This document shows positions 42,716 through 54,700 of a DNA stretch of 64,000 bases, piece after piece. Positions within the stretch are counted from its first letter, which is position 1; the number at the start of each line of letters is the position of its first letter. The translations under genes were made by a program, and so were the position numbers. Below the pieces are notes generated by a model, which was not told the DNA's origin, did no database searches, and was given only the letters and a program-made list of their open reading frames with translations. The stretch spans positions 11,531,252-11,595,251 of the forward strand of contig NC_062993.1 of assembly GCF_023078275.1 (NCBI RefSeq). Reading direction: 5' to 3'. This stretch comes from Leguminivora glycinivorella (lineage: Eukaryota > Arthropoda > Insecta > Lepidoptera > Tortricidae).

Positions 42716-45700
42716 GTGAGTAACGATTAAATAACGTTATTTTAGACTATATTTATTAGCAGTCGAAAGTAGAAAGGCTCTCCTTGGAATGCCTAGTGTT
42801 TCGAAACGTTTAAACGTACAAAGCTAATTGAATGGTTTAATTATTAAACTGGATTTTAAATATTGTTTTATATTTACTGTGACAAACGTCGTCTAAATGT
42901 CAATGCCAGTGATTATTCGTTTATAAATATTTATGTTATTTTCGGCTTATTTACTCAGGTATAGAAGTTATTTTATTTCATAACATACACATTGAAATAT
43001 GTATAACATGTGAGTACTTATATTAAGTTTTTTTATTTTATAAAAATAAAGATAAAAGTCATTTATTCTAGTAGGATCAAAATAAGGTTCCGGGCGTCTC
43101 ATGTTTTTAACGAAAAATTAAAAAAATAGTTACTCAATATACTTTAAGGATTTGAGAACTAATTCCGGTAATAAATAAAATAAAATTAAAAGTGATAATT
43201 GATTATTGTCATTCATATGTATAACAATGTTAAACATTGAAAGATTAATTGTTGATTACTATGTATTTACTACTATCGTTAGGGGAATACCTAACGTAAC
43301 ATTGTTTTCATAACACGAGAATCCAATGGTATTGTAAAATATTCACAAATCAGCCAATCAGAGTCAATAACACCGGCGGCATGGTAGACACGCCTGAAAT
43401 TTCAGTACAAAGTAATATGCACTTTAAAATAAGTGCTTAAGATTTAATGTAAAATGTAGGTGGAGTGAATGGAATGTTAACAATTTTAGCCATTGAAAGT
43501 GTTGCCTTGAATTTTTATTTTAAAGGCACAAGTTACTTTACAATACCTGTCTACGATTCATGACTCTGTTTCACGATTAATATGTATACGCAATAATATT
43601 GTAATAAAACTGTTAGTAATTTGTCACAAACAAGTAATATTATACTTTAAAAGTTTAGACGTGCAGTGTAACAGCCAAGTTCAAAAATAAATAAAAGGAA
43701 TAAATACACAATAAACCTAATTTATTCACATAGCAGTAAATATATTACACATTTTACACATCATTTTACATTTTTAGTTAAATCGTGGCAGTAAAAGTCA
43801 GTTTTTGACAGTTGGTAACTCTATTTTTTTTCCTCACCACGAACTCTGCAAATGGTTCCAAATTTTCCCTAATTATAAATTCGTCATTAGATAACAAATA
43901 GAGGAGATAGCTATATTTTCCTGAAATCTGGTTAATACAAACCGCTTAAGTATGCCAACCTGTTTTCGCTCCAAGTCAAATATGGATAACTAATTGCCTA
44001 TCGAAAGCCGTGATATATACCCCACTGCTAGGTACAGTACGTAAATACAGTACGTAATTATGCACTGCTAACGTAGTTTGCTGTTTTATTATCCTGTAAT
44101 TTGTACCTATTAAGGTATAAATAATTCAACTTTTTTATAAAAGTTGCCAACAACATTAACTAGCGCCTTACGTCCAATTGAATTCTAAGAATGATTTGTA
44201 CTAATATGTATTCTGTGGAATGATGTAATAATAGTCGGTCAAAGTTTTGCCTATCAAAAAAAATATAAATACTGTCAAGTGTCAATATTATGTCATACAT
44301 AACTAAAGTAATGTTGGTAACTTGATTACACACTTAAATTACGTTTACAAATATACTATTCTAATGATTTCAATGAGATAGCTTTAGTACTAGTCAGTAC
44401 GCTACTTAGTCAGTTTTTACACATTTTGTAAGTGTTGTCCTTGAATTTATTTCGGACAAAATACCAAATAACTAAAATAGTTGTCTTCAAAAGGCCAAGT
44501 TCACGATCTAATCGTGTCTTATCGGCGCTATCTCTTAATCAATATGCGCACTGCTTCTGATACACGTATTTTGAATAGGTAACTGCAATAATTATTTGAC
44601 AGCCCCTCATCAACTTAGTGACGTGTGCTTATTTAGGTACTGTTATCACTTATCAGCCTTCTTGTGGGTTATGATACTAATATTTAAATACTTTATTTAG
44701 GTAAATGTGATATATGTTAGTTATTTATGTATTATTTAATGTAGTTTTTAATTTACACTCCGCTGCAGATGTTTGTTATATGGGAGGATTTAGTATAATG
44801 TTTGCTTAAAACCCACATTTGTTTTGATTGTTTTGTTAAAATTAGGGATGTACCGACTATTGATTTGGCCGACTAGGCCGACTACCGACTAGTCGGCGCT
44901 TGAGTGGCCGATTAGTCGGCTGACTAGTCGGCTAGTCGGCCAAAACATAATTTTCGACTAAATTGACATTTTGAATGTCATTTTTGGTTCTACGTTCGCG
45001 CTTTTTATGATTTTTTACAGGTTCAAAGGTTCATGCTAATATTTATATACATTTCCCATTTTTAGAATAGAAATCATTTACCATTTTTAACAAGCGGCTT
45101 GGCTTAGTGGGTAGTGATCCTGCCTATGAAATCTGTAATCCTAGGTAGGAAATTTATTTCTGTGATGATTACAGAAATTTGTTGTTTTGACAAAGAAAGG
45201 AATTACGAATAGGTACATAATGGAACCATAATTTTCAGCTGATAATTTAGTTTTGTACTGTTTTTCTATCAGTAATGAAGTGCCGACTAATCGGCCTCTT
45301 TTGCCGACTAGTCGCCGACTAATCGCCGACTAGAAATGTGGCCGGATAGTCGGCTTTCCCGACTAGTCGGCGACTAGTCGGTACATCCCTAGTTAAAATA
45401 GTATCTACAACGTAGAATATCCCGTATTTAATAACTAGTAAGTAATTAGTAGGTATGTCGAAGCATAATATATATTATTATATCCCGGTTAGTTCGATTT
45501 ATAATAAACATCTCTTTTTATAATCAACTAACTAAGAAAAGTGAGTAAGTATAGTATGTTTTTCTTAAAATCTGTCGCGTCGCGTCACGATTTTTGTACA
45601 ACTGATACTGTAAGTGCCATCAAACAGCTAAAACTTGGTAAAGCGGCCGGGCTTGACGGAATTTATAACGAATTTCTCAAGAACATGGGTCCATTGGCTG

Positions 45701-48700
45701 TGAACTGGCTCACGGTCTTTTTCTCCGACATCTTGCTTAAAAATCAGCTACCTACTGAATTCAAGACGTCCAAGGTCGTGACTCTTCTGAAACCTGGGAA
45801 AAGCGCACAACTTCCGGAAAACTATCGCCCGATTGCTCTTCTGAGCTGCACATATAAGCTGTTGGAGCGGCTACTGCTCGCACGAGTTACCCCGTTCATT
45901 GAAGCTGCGACTCCTCAGGAACAGGCAGGGTTTCGACAGGGACGTAGTTGCGCCGACCAGGTGCTCGCTCTTACGACGCACATAGAAGATGGGTTCCAGA
46001 AACAACTTAAATCCACTGCGGTTTTTATCGATCTTACAGCCGCCTACGACACAGTGTGGAAACATGGACTCATCTTCAAACTCCTATCAGTTGTGCCAAG
46101 CAAAGAAATAGCAGCCCTCGTAGCTAACATGTTGAGTGAGCGACAATTTGAGGTTTACCTGGGAGATACCAAAAGCAAGCGTAGAAAATTAAACAACGGA
46201 CTACCACAGGGATCAGTTCTCGCACCTCTTCTTTTCAACTTATATATTCACGACCTGCCGGATACTACAGCTAGAAAGTTCATATACGCTGACGATATCG
46301 CGCTGGTCGCTCGGAGTCGGAAATTTGAGGAAGCGGAGGATGTCCTGACGTCGGACCTGAAATTATTGTCGAACTTCTTTGCATCCTGGAGGCTCATACC
46401 AAGCACCAGTAAAACAGAGGTTGCGTGCTTTCATCTTCATAACAAACATGCTTCCTACCAACCTACTGTAAAATTTCAAGGTTCAAACCTCAAATATAAC
46501 TCCCACCCAAAATACCTCGGTGTTACTTTGGACAGATCCCTGACATACAAGGAGCACATCACCAAAACGTCTCTCAAGCTAGCCACACGCAATAACATCC
46601 TGCATAAACTTAGTGGCACTTCATGGGGTGCATCTGCCGATGTGCTCCGAACTACAGCAATCAGTCTCGTGTATTCTGCAGCAGAATACTGCGCGCCTGT
46701 ATGGTGTGAAAGTGCGCACACAGAAAAAGTAGACACAAGACTGAATGACGCCATGAGGTGTGTCTCCGGCACCTTAAAATCTACGCCAACTCACTGGCTA
46801 CCAGTGCTTAGCCACATAGCGCCGCCTCACTTACGCAGAAAACACGCACTTTTGAGGCAAACAGAAAAAATATACTCCCGTCCCGATCTACCTACCCACC
46901 AAGAGTTTACTAACCCACCACCGCAGCGACTCAAATCGCGCCGACCTACGAGCGAAGCAGGAAGAAAACTGAGGGCTGTCGGGTTCCAGCTAGAGCAGGC
47001 ATGGAAGGAAGAATGGTCGGAGATGGCAACTGGCCATTGCAAAAGTACCCAAAATCCTACTCAGAAGCCGAAGGGCTTCTCGCTGCCGAGGAAATACTGG
47101 TGCCGCCTAAATAGAATTCGCACGGGTCATGGCAGATGCAATCACATGCGATACAAATGGGGTTGGAACGAGAGTCCGTTATGTGACTGCGGCCTTGAGG
47201 ATCAAACTACCCAGCACATAATCGAACGATGCCCTAAGAGACGTTTCCAAGGCAGCCCGGTGGATCTCTATACCAATTTGACACCTGACGCGATCGGTTG
47301 GTTGCGTAACCTGGATGTCGACTTATAATACTAATTGTCTGCAAATATACGCCATACGCTTAAATAAATACGATTTTTGTATAGAATAATGAATACAACT
47401 TCACCATATCTACGTGACTTTAAACTCTGAAGGATTAAGTACTTGAGGGCATTACTAATAAAATTTCAATAAATGTGTGATAACAGAGATAGTTGAAAGT
47501 TAATTCTATTTTCACATTATCGGTTGCAATTTAATGACAATTTATGATACGGGGAAGTCCCAATTACTGCAATATACTTGATTTAGCTTACATCCATCGA
47601 TTGATCCAAATCTGTTTTATTTTTTCAAAACTCCAATTTTTTTCAGGGGCGCAACACATTCAAATCTGGTGATCTGCGATGAAGCCGGCAAAGTAGTTGG
47701 TACATCAAAAGGCCCTGGTACGAATCACTGGCAACTCGGTATAGAAGAATGTGCTACAAGGATTATAGAGATGGTACATGCGGCTAAGGAAGATGCTGGG
47801 TTTCCGTTGGACAAACCACTAGACTCCTTGGTAAGCAACTAAACTATAGTCTCTGTTAGCTTTGAAGTCAATGTACACAAAAGTAATAGCCTTAGATTGG
47901 TCAAGTTTTTGCAAGAAATAATTTAGTATTGCCGCTTTTAAAATACCTACTGATTACAAATCTTGACAGCGATGAAATCGAGTAACGTTTTATGAATTTA
48001 ATAGACATGTCATGCCATATGACTTATTTTCCTATTGTACTGAAAGTAGAAAGAATAGAATTATTGCTCTCATGGTATATAGTTCTTTAAAAATTTAAAA
48101 ATTAAATAAATAAATACACTACATTCTTTTACTTACAAACAGGAAATAGCCTGGATTTAACATGAGAGCAATAAAAATTCTATTCTATTCTACACTACAC
48201 TAGGTACAAGTACGCAACAGTTTCAGAGTTATGTATGGGTATATGATTTAAAAAAGTATAAATGTATATTGTATACGTGATAATAGTCACGCGACGCGTT
48301 TCATTTCTTCTCAGAGCGTGTCATGAATACGTAATTATATAATTATTTATATAAGAAAGTCTGTTGTTGAAAATAAGCCTGTGAACTATATACTACTATT
48401 GCAATATGTGGAAAAACATAGAACAAAATAAGTAGGAATATAAAGTTCGGATAATATAAAATCACTATCCAGTTTTATTCCAGAGATAAGTAGAGATAAC
48501 AAAGATCTTATTTAAATATTACAGATTTAATAGGCTTGATTTAAAGAATATAATTATAGTAATTGAATATTAATATATGAAATAATTACTAACTTTTTAT
48601 TACACTAAGTACACTAAAACATAATAAATATTAAACTAAAACTAACTTAAACTATAAATATATCAAAAAAACTTATACAATAAAAAAAATACAACAACTC

Positions 48701-51700
48701 AATCATTAAAAAAGCACCCCAGAATAATTAGATTTCACATAACACGATTTAGAAGAACACAAAATCGATATCTCCCATGCTCTTTATATTCGCTTAGCAT
48801 AGGTACTTTACATGTGGGTTAAATCGATAGTGGCTTTCGTTTGTTCTGTAGAAAACTTTTATTTGAATTTTAGAAAATGTACCCATCAAGTTAAATTTAA
48901 CTAACATTTCTACAAATTTGAATTAAATACATTTCAAATTTCGTAAATATAGAAAGCGCTTTTTGTTTATTTTACTATTGTAGATAAACTAACCATAAAA
49001 TTAAAATTTTGAAAAAATAATCCCGACCGCGACATAGTAAATAAATAAATATTGGTGACACCTTACACAGATCGAGTGGGCACATTTTGATGAAACATGC
49101 CTAAGAATACTCCCGAGTAACTCTGCTTTCAAATAAAAAAAAACTAAATCTAAATCGGTTCATCCGTTCGTGAGCTACGATGCCACAGACAAACACACAC
49201 ACAGACAGACAGACGTCGTTTTTGCGTCGGGGGTTAAAAATGAATCCGTACAAGTTAAAATTTTCCTATTAAACATCTGCAACATCGTACTTATAGTTAA
49301 AACTCTTCAATGCGTTATGTTGATTTACTTATTCATATTACCGGTTCGCACACTAACCTCTTAGATCCTCCCACGATCTAATTGCACATAGTTAAACAAA
49401 GTAAAACAGAGATTGTCAGCCCACTTGTCTTCAATGATCTAAATTAGTCAATATTATCTAATAAATGACGACATATTTCAAACTTTAATGGAACCGACCT
49501 TCAGTGTCCCCTGCGGTATCAATGGCTATCCCCAATAGATTGCAATTGAGTTGTGTACGGATATAATTTATGCGTGGAAGGGAACTGTAAATATAAATAA
49601 AAATAGAAAAACCTACGTAATAGCAGTAAGCTTAAAAACGATTATTCTGTTTAATACTTTAGATTAGACTACTTCTTCACTTTTTTTTAGAACCCGTATT
49701 TAATATCTAAATGGAGATCAGTATTTTATTATATTAAAGTTTTTTTTACATTATTCAAGACATTATGCAGAACTTGTCACGTTTTACATACGTTATCACG
49801 TGATACAGTCATACTTAATCACGAAACATTAAACCATAAAAGATAATGTTGAATGAAATTGACTTTAAGCTTAACTTTGGAATCTGTATATACACAAAGG
49901 CAGTTAATGATATAACTATTTATATAATTCTCTTTATTTCTTTCAAATCTTAGGCTAGGCTGTTTATAATATGAATATAAAAGTAAAATAACAAAACCAC
50001 TTACAAAACAATATAAAACACATATAAACACATTATAAAAAACCTAACCTAGGGTGCCGCCAGCAGCGGGGCAGGGCCCAAGCTGCCGGTGGTTAGGGCT
50101 GCAGAGAGAGGAACCGTCGAACTATCCGCGCTGTGTCCAAGATCACCGCCTTCTGCATCTGGCCCTTGATCCAGCCACCTAGCGAGAGTCTCTTAAGATG
50201 TTGGTCGAGACTCTTCGCTATGAGACCGTTCGCTGAAACGACTATCGGAACAATGATCGTTGATTCAACATCCCACATGGCGGTTATCTCGTGAGCCAAG
50301 TCTAGGTACTTACTGGACTTGTCCTTCTCGGCTTTCACGAGATTCTCATCATGGGGGATGGTGATGTCAACGAGCACTGCCCGGCATTGCAGTCGATCTA
50401 TTATCACAATGTCAGGCTTATTGGCTACAATAGTCCTGTCAGTGATAATAGATCGATCCCAATAGAGCATGGCACGACCATTTTCGAGAACTGGCGCAGG
50501 TAAGTACTTGTAGTACGGTACTTCGCGGTCCACAAGGCCGTATTGAAGAGCAAGTTGCTGGTGAATAATCCTGGCTACGAGATTATGTCTGTGCAAGTAC
50601 TCGCCGTTAGCAAGATGAGAACAACCGGAAATAATATGCCTGAGTGACTCTCCGGGACGGCGGCATGCCCGACAAATGTCGACCGTACCGTCCTTCAGGA
50701 TATTATCATTACCTTTAATTATTTATTTACATCATTATCACTTCTTAAAGTACCTAAATAAGTAAATACAATGTAATTAGATAACTTTACTTAAAATTTA
50801 AATTAAAATGTTCTCCATACAAAATAATTCTTCCTGCAATGTAATATAAAAACACTCCCGTGAAACGCTCATTGGCAGTTGTCATTAACTGTCATCGCAA
50901 CCATGTTTACAGTTGGTACATTGTTGTTGAGAATATTTACAAAAAAAAACATATTATGGGATGAAAATTAAGAGTAAACTACTAAATTCTATACCTGTGG
51001 TTTAATTTATCGCCCGTATAATGCGTACACACTGTATACGCCTAATTCTTTCAACCATATTGTGCCTCTTCTTTCTTTGCTACTTCATGACCTTCATTAA
51101 ACATTGACACAATTGTCCCCAGGGCCTCACCCTCTCCGGGTGCGAGCAGGAAAGCAGCAACAAGGAGCTAGCAGAGCGAGTGAGACAGAAAGACCCGGCG
51201 TGTGCTAGAAGAATCCACGTGGCTTCAGACACAGCTGGGTCATTGTTCACTGGAGCTCCTAATGGAGGCATGGTGCTTATAGCTGGTGAGTAGTAGCGTT
51301 TTGACGTTTTCCCTCTATTTGTCAAAAGTAAGTATTTATTTGAACAGAGAGTTTAACATTTTAGGATGAAAAAAGTTCAGTAGATTGCACAGAAAAATAT
51401 AGGATAATAAAGACATACCTAAACTACATAAATAAGAAATATGAATTAGGTATCTGATATTTTGGATACAAAAATTTCCCAAAAATTAGTAGCGGATAGC
51501 GAAATCGTAAATGAAATTAAAATTTTTGTGTGGAACATATTTAAGTAATTTGTATTGTTATATTACTTTGTTGCCACTACAAATATACGTTGGCTAACAA
51601 ACTTGGCTGTAACACTACTTTGAATATTTTTCTGTTCAATTCGTCAATACAGTCATGCGACCAATAGGTATTTTGTTATAGTTGCGTTCGTAAAATATAA

Positions 51701-54700
51701 ACTTTTTATTACATGTACTATTCGTTAAATATTCTTTTTACATGAAGTTCATTGTCTAGAAGTAAAAGCGATGCCATAAAATGACGTCAATTCGCCCTGA
51801 ATAAGCAACCCTATTGCCCCAACGAACGTATGGCTTGGCTCGCAAACAATATTGAAATAGAACTGTTTACATCGTGCCTTGCTTCAAAAAGTACGTGCTA
51901 GTTTCTGGAATATTACTTAATTGTGACTTTGATGATAATTGGAGCTTAGAAACAAGGGGCCTTCAGGCTTGTCTTGTTACCAGTTTTAAATTATGAGCTA
52001 AGTATGAAATTTTATTAGAGCTATTTTTGAGAGCTATATTTTTATAATTTATTAGTGGTGAATTTCACAAAATTTCTTAATTAGTAGGGTGACCCCTAAT
52101 ATGAAATACTGATATGAAATTATTAGTATGTTAGTACATAAATATTTTTATAATATAACTAACAAGGTTTTGCTTTTGTTTAGTGTTCTATACTAGTGGC
52201 CTTTTTGTGTTATCTATTTATGTCGATAAAAACAAAAACACATGATGACTTTATGTAGACACTGTTTACGATATCAACGTCACGCAAGGCAAACAAAAAT
52301 AACATGGGGTAAAACATGAAAAATTTTCCTAAAAGGATAAACATATCGCGGTTTTTTTGTAGACCAATTAAAGATAGACAATTTCAACATACATTGTGTT
52401 GCTTAAATCTTTTCTTCCTCGTTCCCTCAATGCTGAGGATCGCGACCACAAGTAGCGTTTCTCCATTGAACGCGGTCATAAGCCATGTGGACTGCGCGAT
52501 ATAGGCACGATTAAATATTTTAGTCTGAGTAGACTATAGGCAATAAAAAAAATCACACAGGTTTTATCCAATATTACAGTGCCAAACTCATGTTAAAACT
52601 ACTATGTCCTCCACATTGTAATTCAGGATATTGGTCAACAGCCAGAAATTAGGGCAGCAGAAGGTCTCTGGATAACCTCTGACATCGAATGTGGGCCAAG
52701 TATCATGTGTCAAGAGGCAGGTTCCACTGATAACGATGTTATGACGTGTGTGGCGGTCTCTTTTATACTGTGTAATTTAATGTTCGTGGAAAGTTGCATA
52801 GTTTCTCGTATATTTTCATTTTAAATTATCAAGTAGTATTATTTTATAAAATGTTACTTAGTTTTGATATGATATAAATGTACTGTGATATGAATATGAC
52901 TGTACTTATGCAAACGGGGACCAAAATCTACATTGAAATATTTAATGATTAAACAATAAAGTTCGATTTTCAAAATGATTGATTCATATGTTGAACTGGA
53001 TTGGTTCCTGTTTGCTAAAGTACGTGCAATTGGATCAAATATGTGAAATAAAAATGAGTCTTTTTTTTAATACTTTTCATTAAGACATAAGTTGATAACT
53101 TTCCCGATTTTGCTATTCCATACAAAATAATTTATACAATATCACGAAAATAAAGCAAGTAACCTACCTACGAGTATATGGTCGTTCCTTTTCTTCTTGT
53201 TTATACTTTCCACCAATGATTTACCAAATGGCATCATTAGCAAAACATTTGCCCCTCAAATAGGTAAAAAACCTTGTAGAAACTACCTGTTAGTTTATGG
53301 GTCAATAACCTGCTCATCAATATTATTACCACTTATTGCAGCCGTTATCTGACAGTTTTTCATTACCGACATCAAAGCTATCTCGTAATCAGTGAATTTA
53401 TGCTTTGTTTTTGCACATGGGAAGTAGGTGTGAGTAATAACATAGCTGTTAACTCATACGTACCAATAGATAACAATAATATGTATGTAGTTTAATTTTT
53501 AGTTATTAAAAAAAATAACGAACTGAGTAACGTTAACGATTTTATATTTTTTAATAACGGTTTACCTTATTTAATTTATTTGTAAGCTTAGATTTATAAC
53601 ACATAAAAGTCGCCGTCAATAGAATTTGTGAACAATGTAAACAAACTTTGTAGTCAAAATGTCTTTAATTTCCATTCAAACTCATCAGATACTGGTTAAA
53701 TCCATGTGTTATTTAATCAATTCATCTCACATTATGATCATCAACCTTTAAAATAATAAAATTGTGATAGAATATTGATATTTTGCAGAATGGTTTGTTT
53801 ACATTGTATTAACGGCAATTTTACATAATATATATGATTAAATCAACGCTAGAAAATACAATTTTGCCGTTTTTGATTTGGACCTAATAATTAAGTAATT
53901 TTTTAGGTAATTTAAATGGGATTATGATTATTTTACGGAAACTCATTTGGCACATAAGTAGTTTTTGACCATTTTGACAAACATTATTAATGCACTTACA
54001 ATTTTATAAATTAAATTATAATGTATTTTTTTGGTTGCAGGCACAGGATCAAACGCGTTGTTGTACAACGGAAAACAACAGTTTGGGTGCGGCGGTTGGG
54101 GCTATCTTTTAGGAGATGAAGGCGGAGGTATAGTGTTTTAAAATTAGTAATTAATCATTTACATACTGAGTTACTGACAGGCGGATATCGTCTTAATGGC
54201 GAACTACAAATCTGTGAGCACCATCTTTGACCTCAGTGCGTTTTGTATGTGATTCTGTAGCTTTTAAACAGATGAATTGAATTTGAATTTTCAATGTTGT
54301 TTTTGTAAAATCTAGTTAGAATTGAAATAGCAAAATCAGTTTATCAATTTTTGTGTTCGACGAGTTTTAAATTTTCTGTATTTTATGTTTTTCAGCGTAC
54401 TGGATAGCCCATCGCGCTGTAAAGACAATATTCGACGAAGAAGACGGCCTGCGCCCATCGCCTCATCCCATACACGCCGTGTGGGAGGTTATCAAGGAAC
54501 ACTTCGGGACTGAGAACAGAGTGGACCTACTACCTCATGCTTATAAGGATTTTGATAAATCCAAATTCGCTGGTAAGTTTTACGAGGTCTTACACGAGGT
54601 AGAGATGCAAAGTTATAACAAGCTAAATTAGCAGCTCCGCCAGTGCAAATTATTATACTTTTAAACGAGCAATTCTTGTATATTTATTTATTTATTTATA

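Larger units (their letters stand above)
42716..47646 (+). other. NAGK intron 1
   Basis: 4.9 kb. 42716-44834 is AT-rich with no recognised repeat or gene. It then holds a hAT-type element (44843-45391) and a LINE ORF (45541-47328), before the acceptor gatttttttcag-like tract ending at 47646. Confidence 0.8.
47831..51122 (+). other. NAGK intron 2
   Basis: 3.3 kb, mostly AT-rich. Contains a family A repeat (48995-49240, minus) and an antisense LINE fragment (50041-50714). Acceptor aattgtccccag at 51122. Confidence 0.8.

Noticed and set aside
46476..46772. Minus-strand frame inside the LINE
   Set aside because: Antisense shadow of the reverse transcriptase frame.
42681..47328. Reverse transcriptase frame as part of the NAGK protein
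   Set aside because: Exon 1 and exon 2 join in phase across it, and the joined phosphate loop GGVEGGATHS is family-like.
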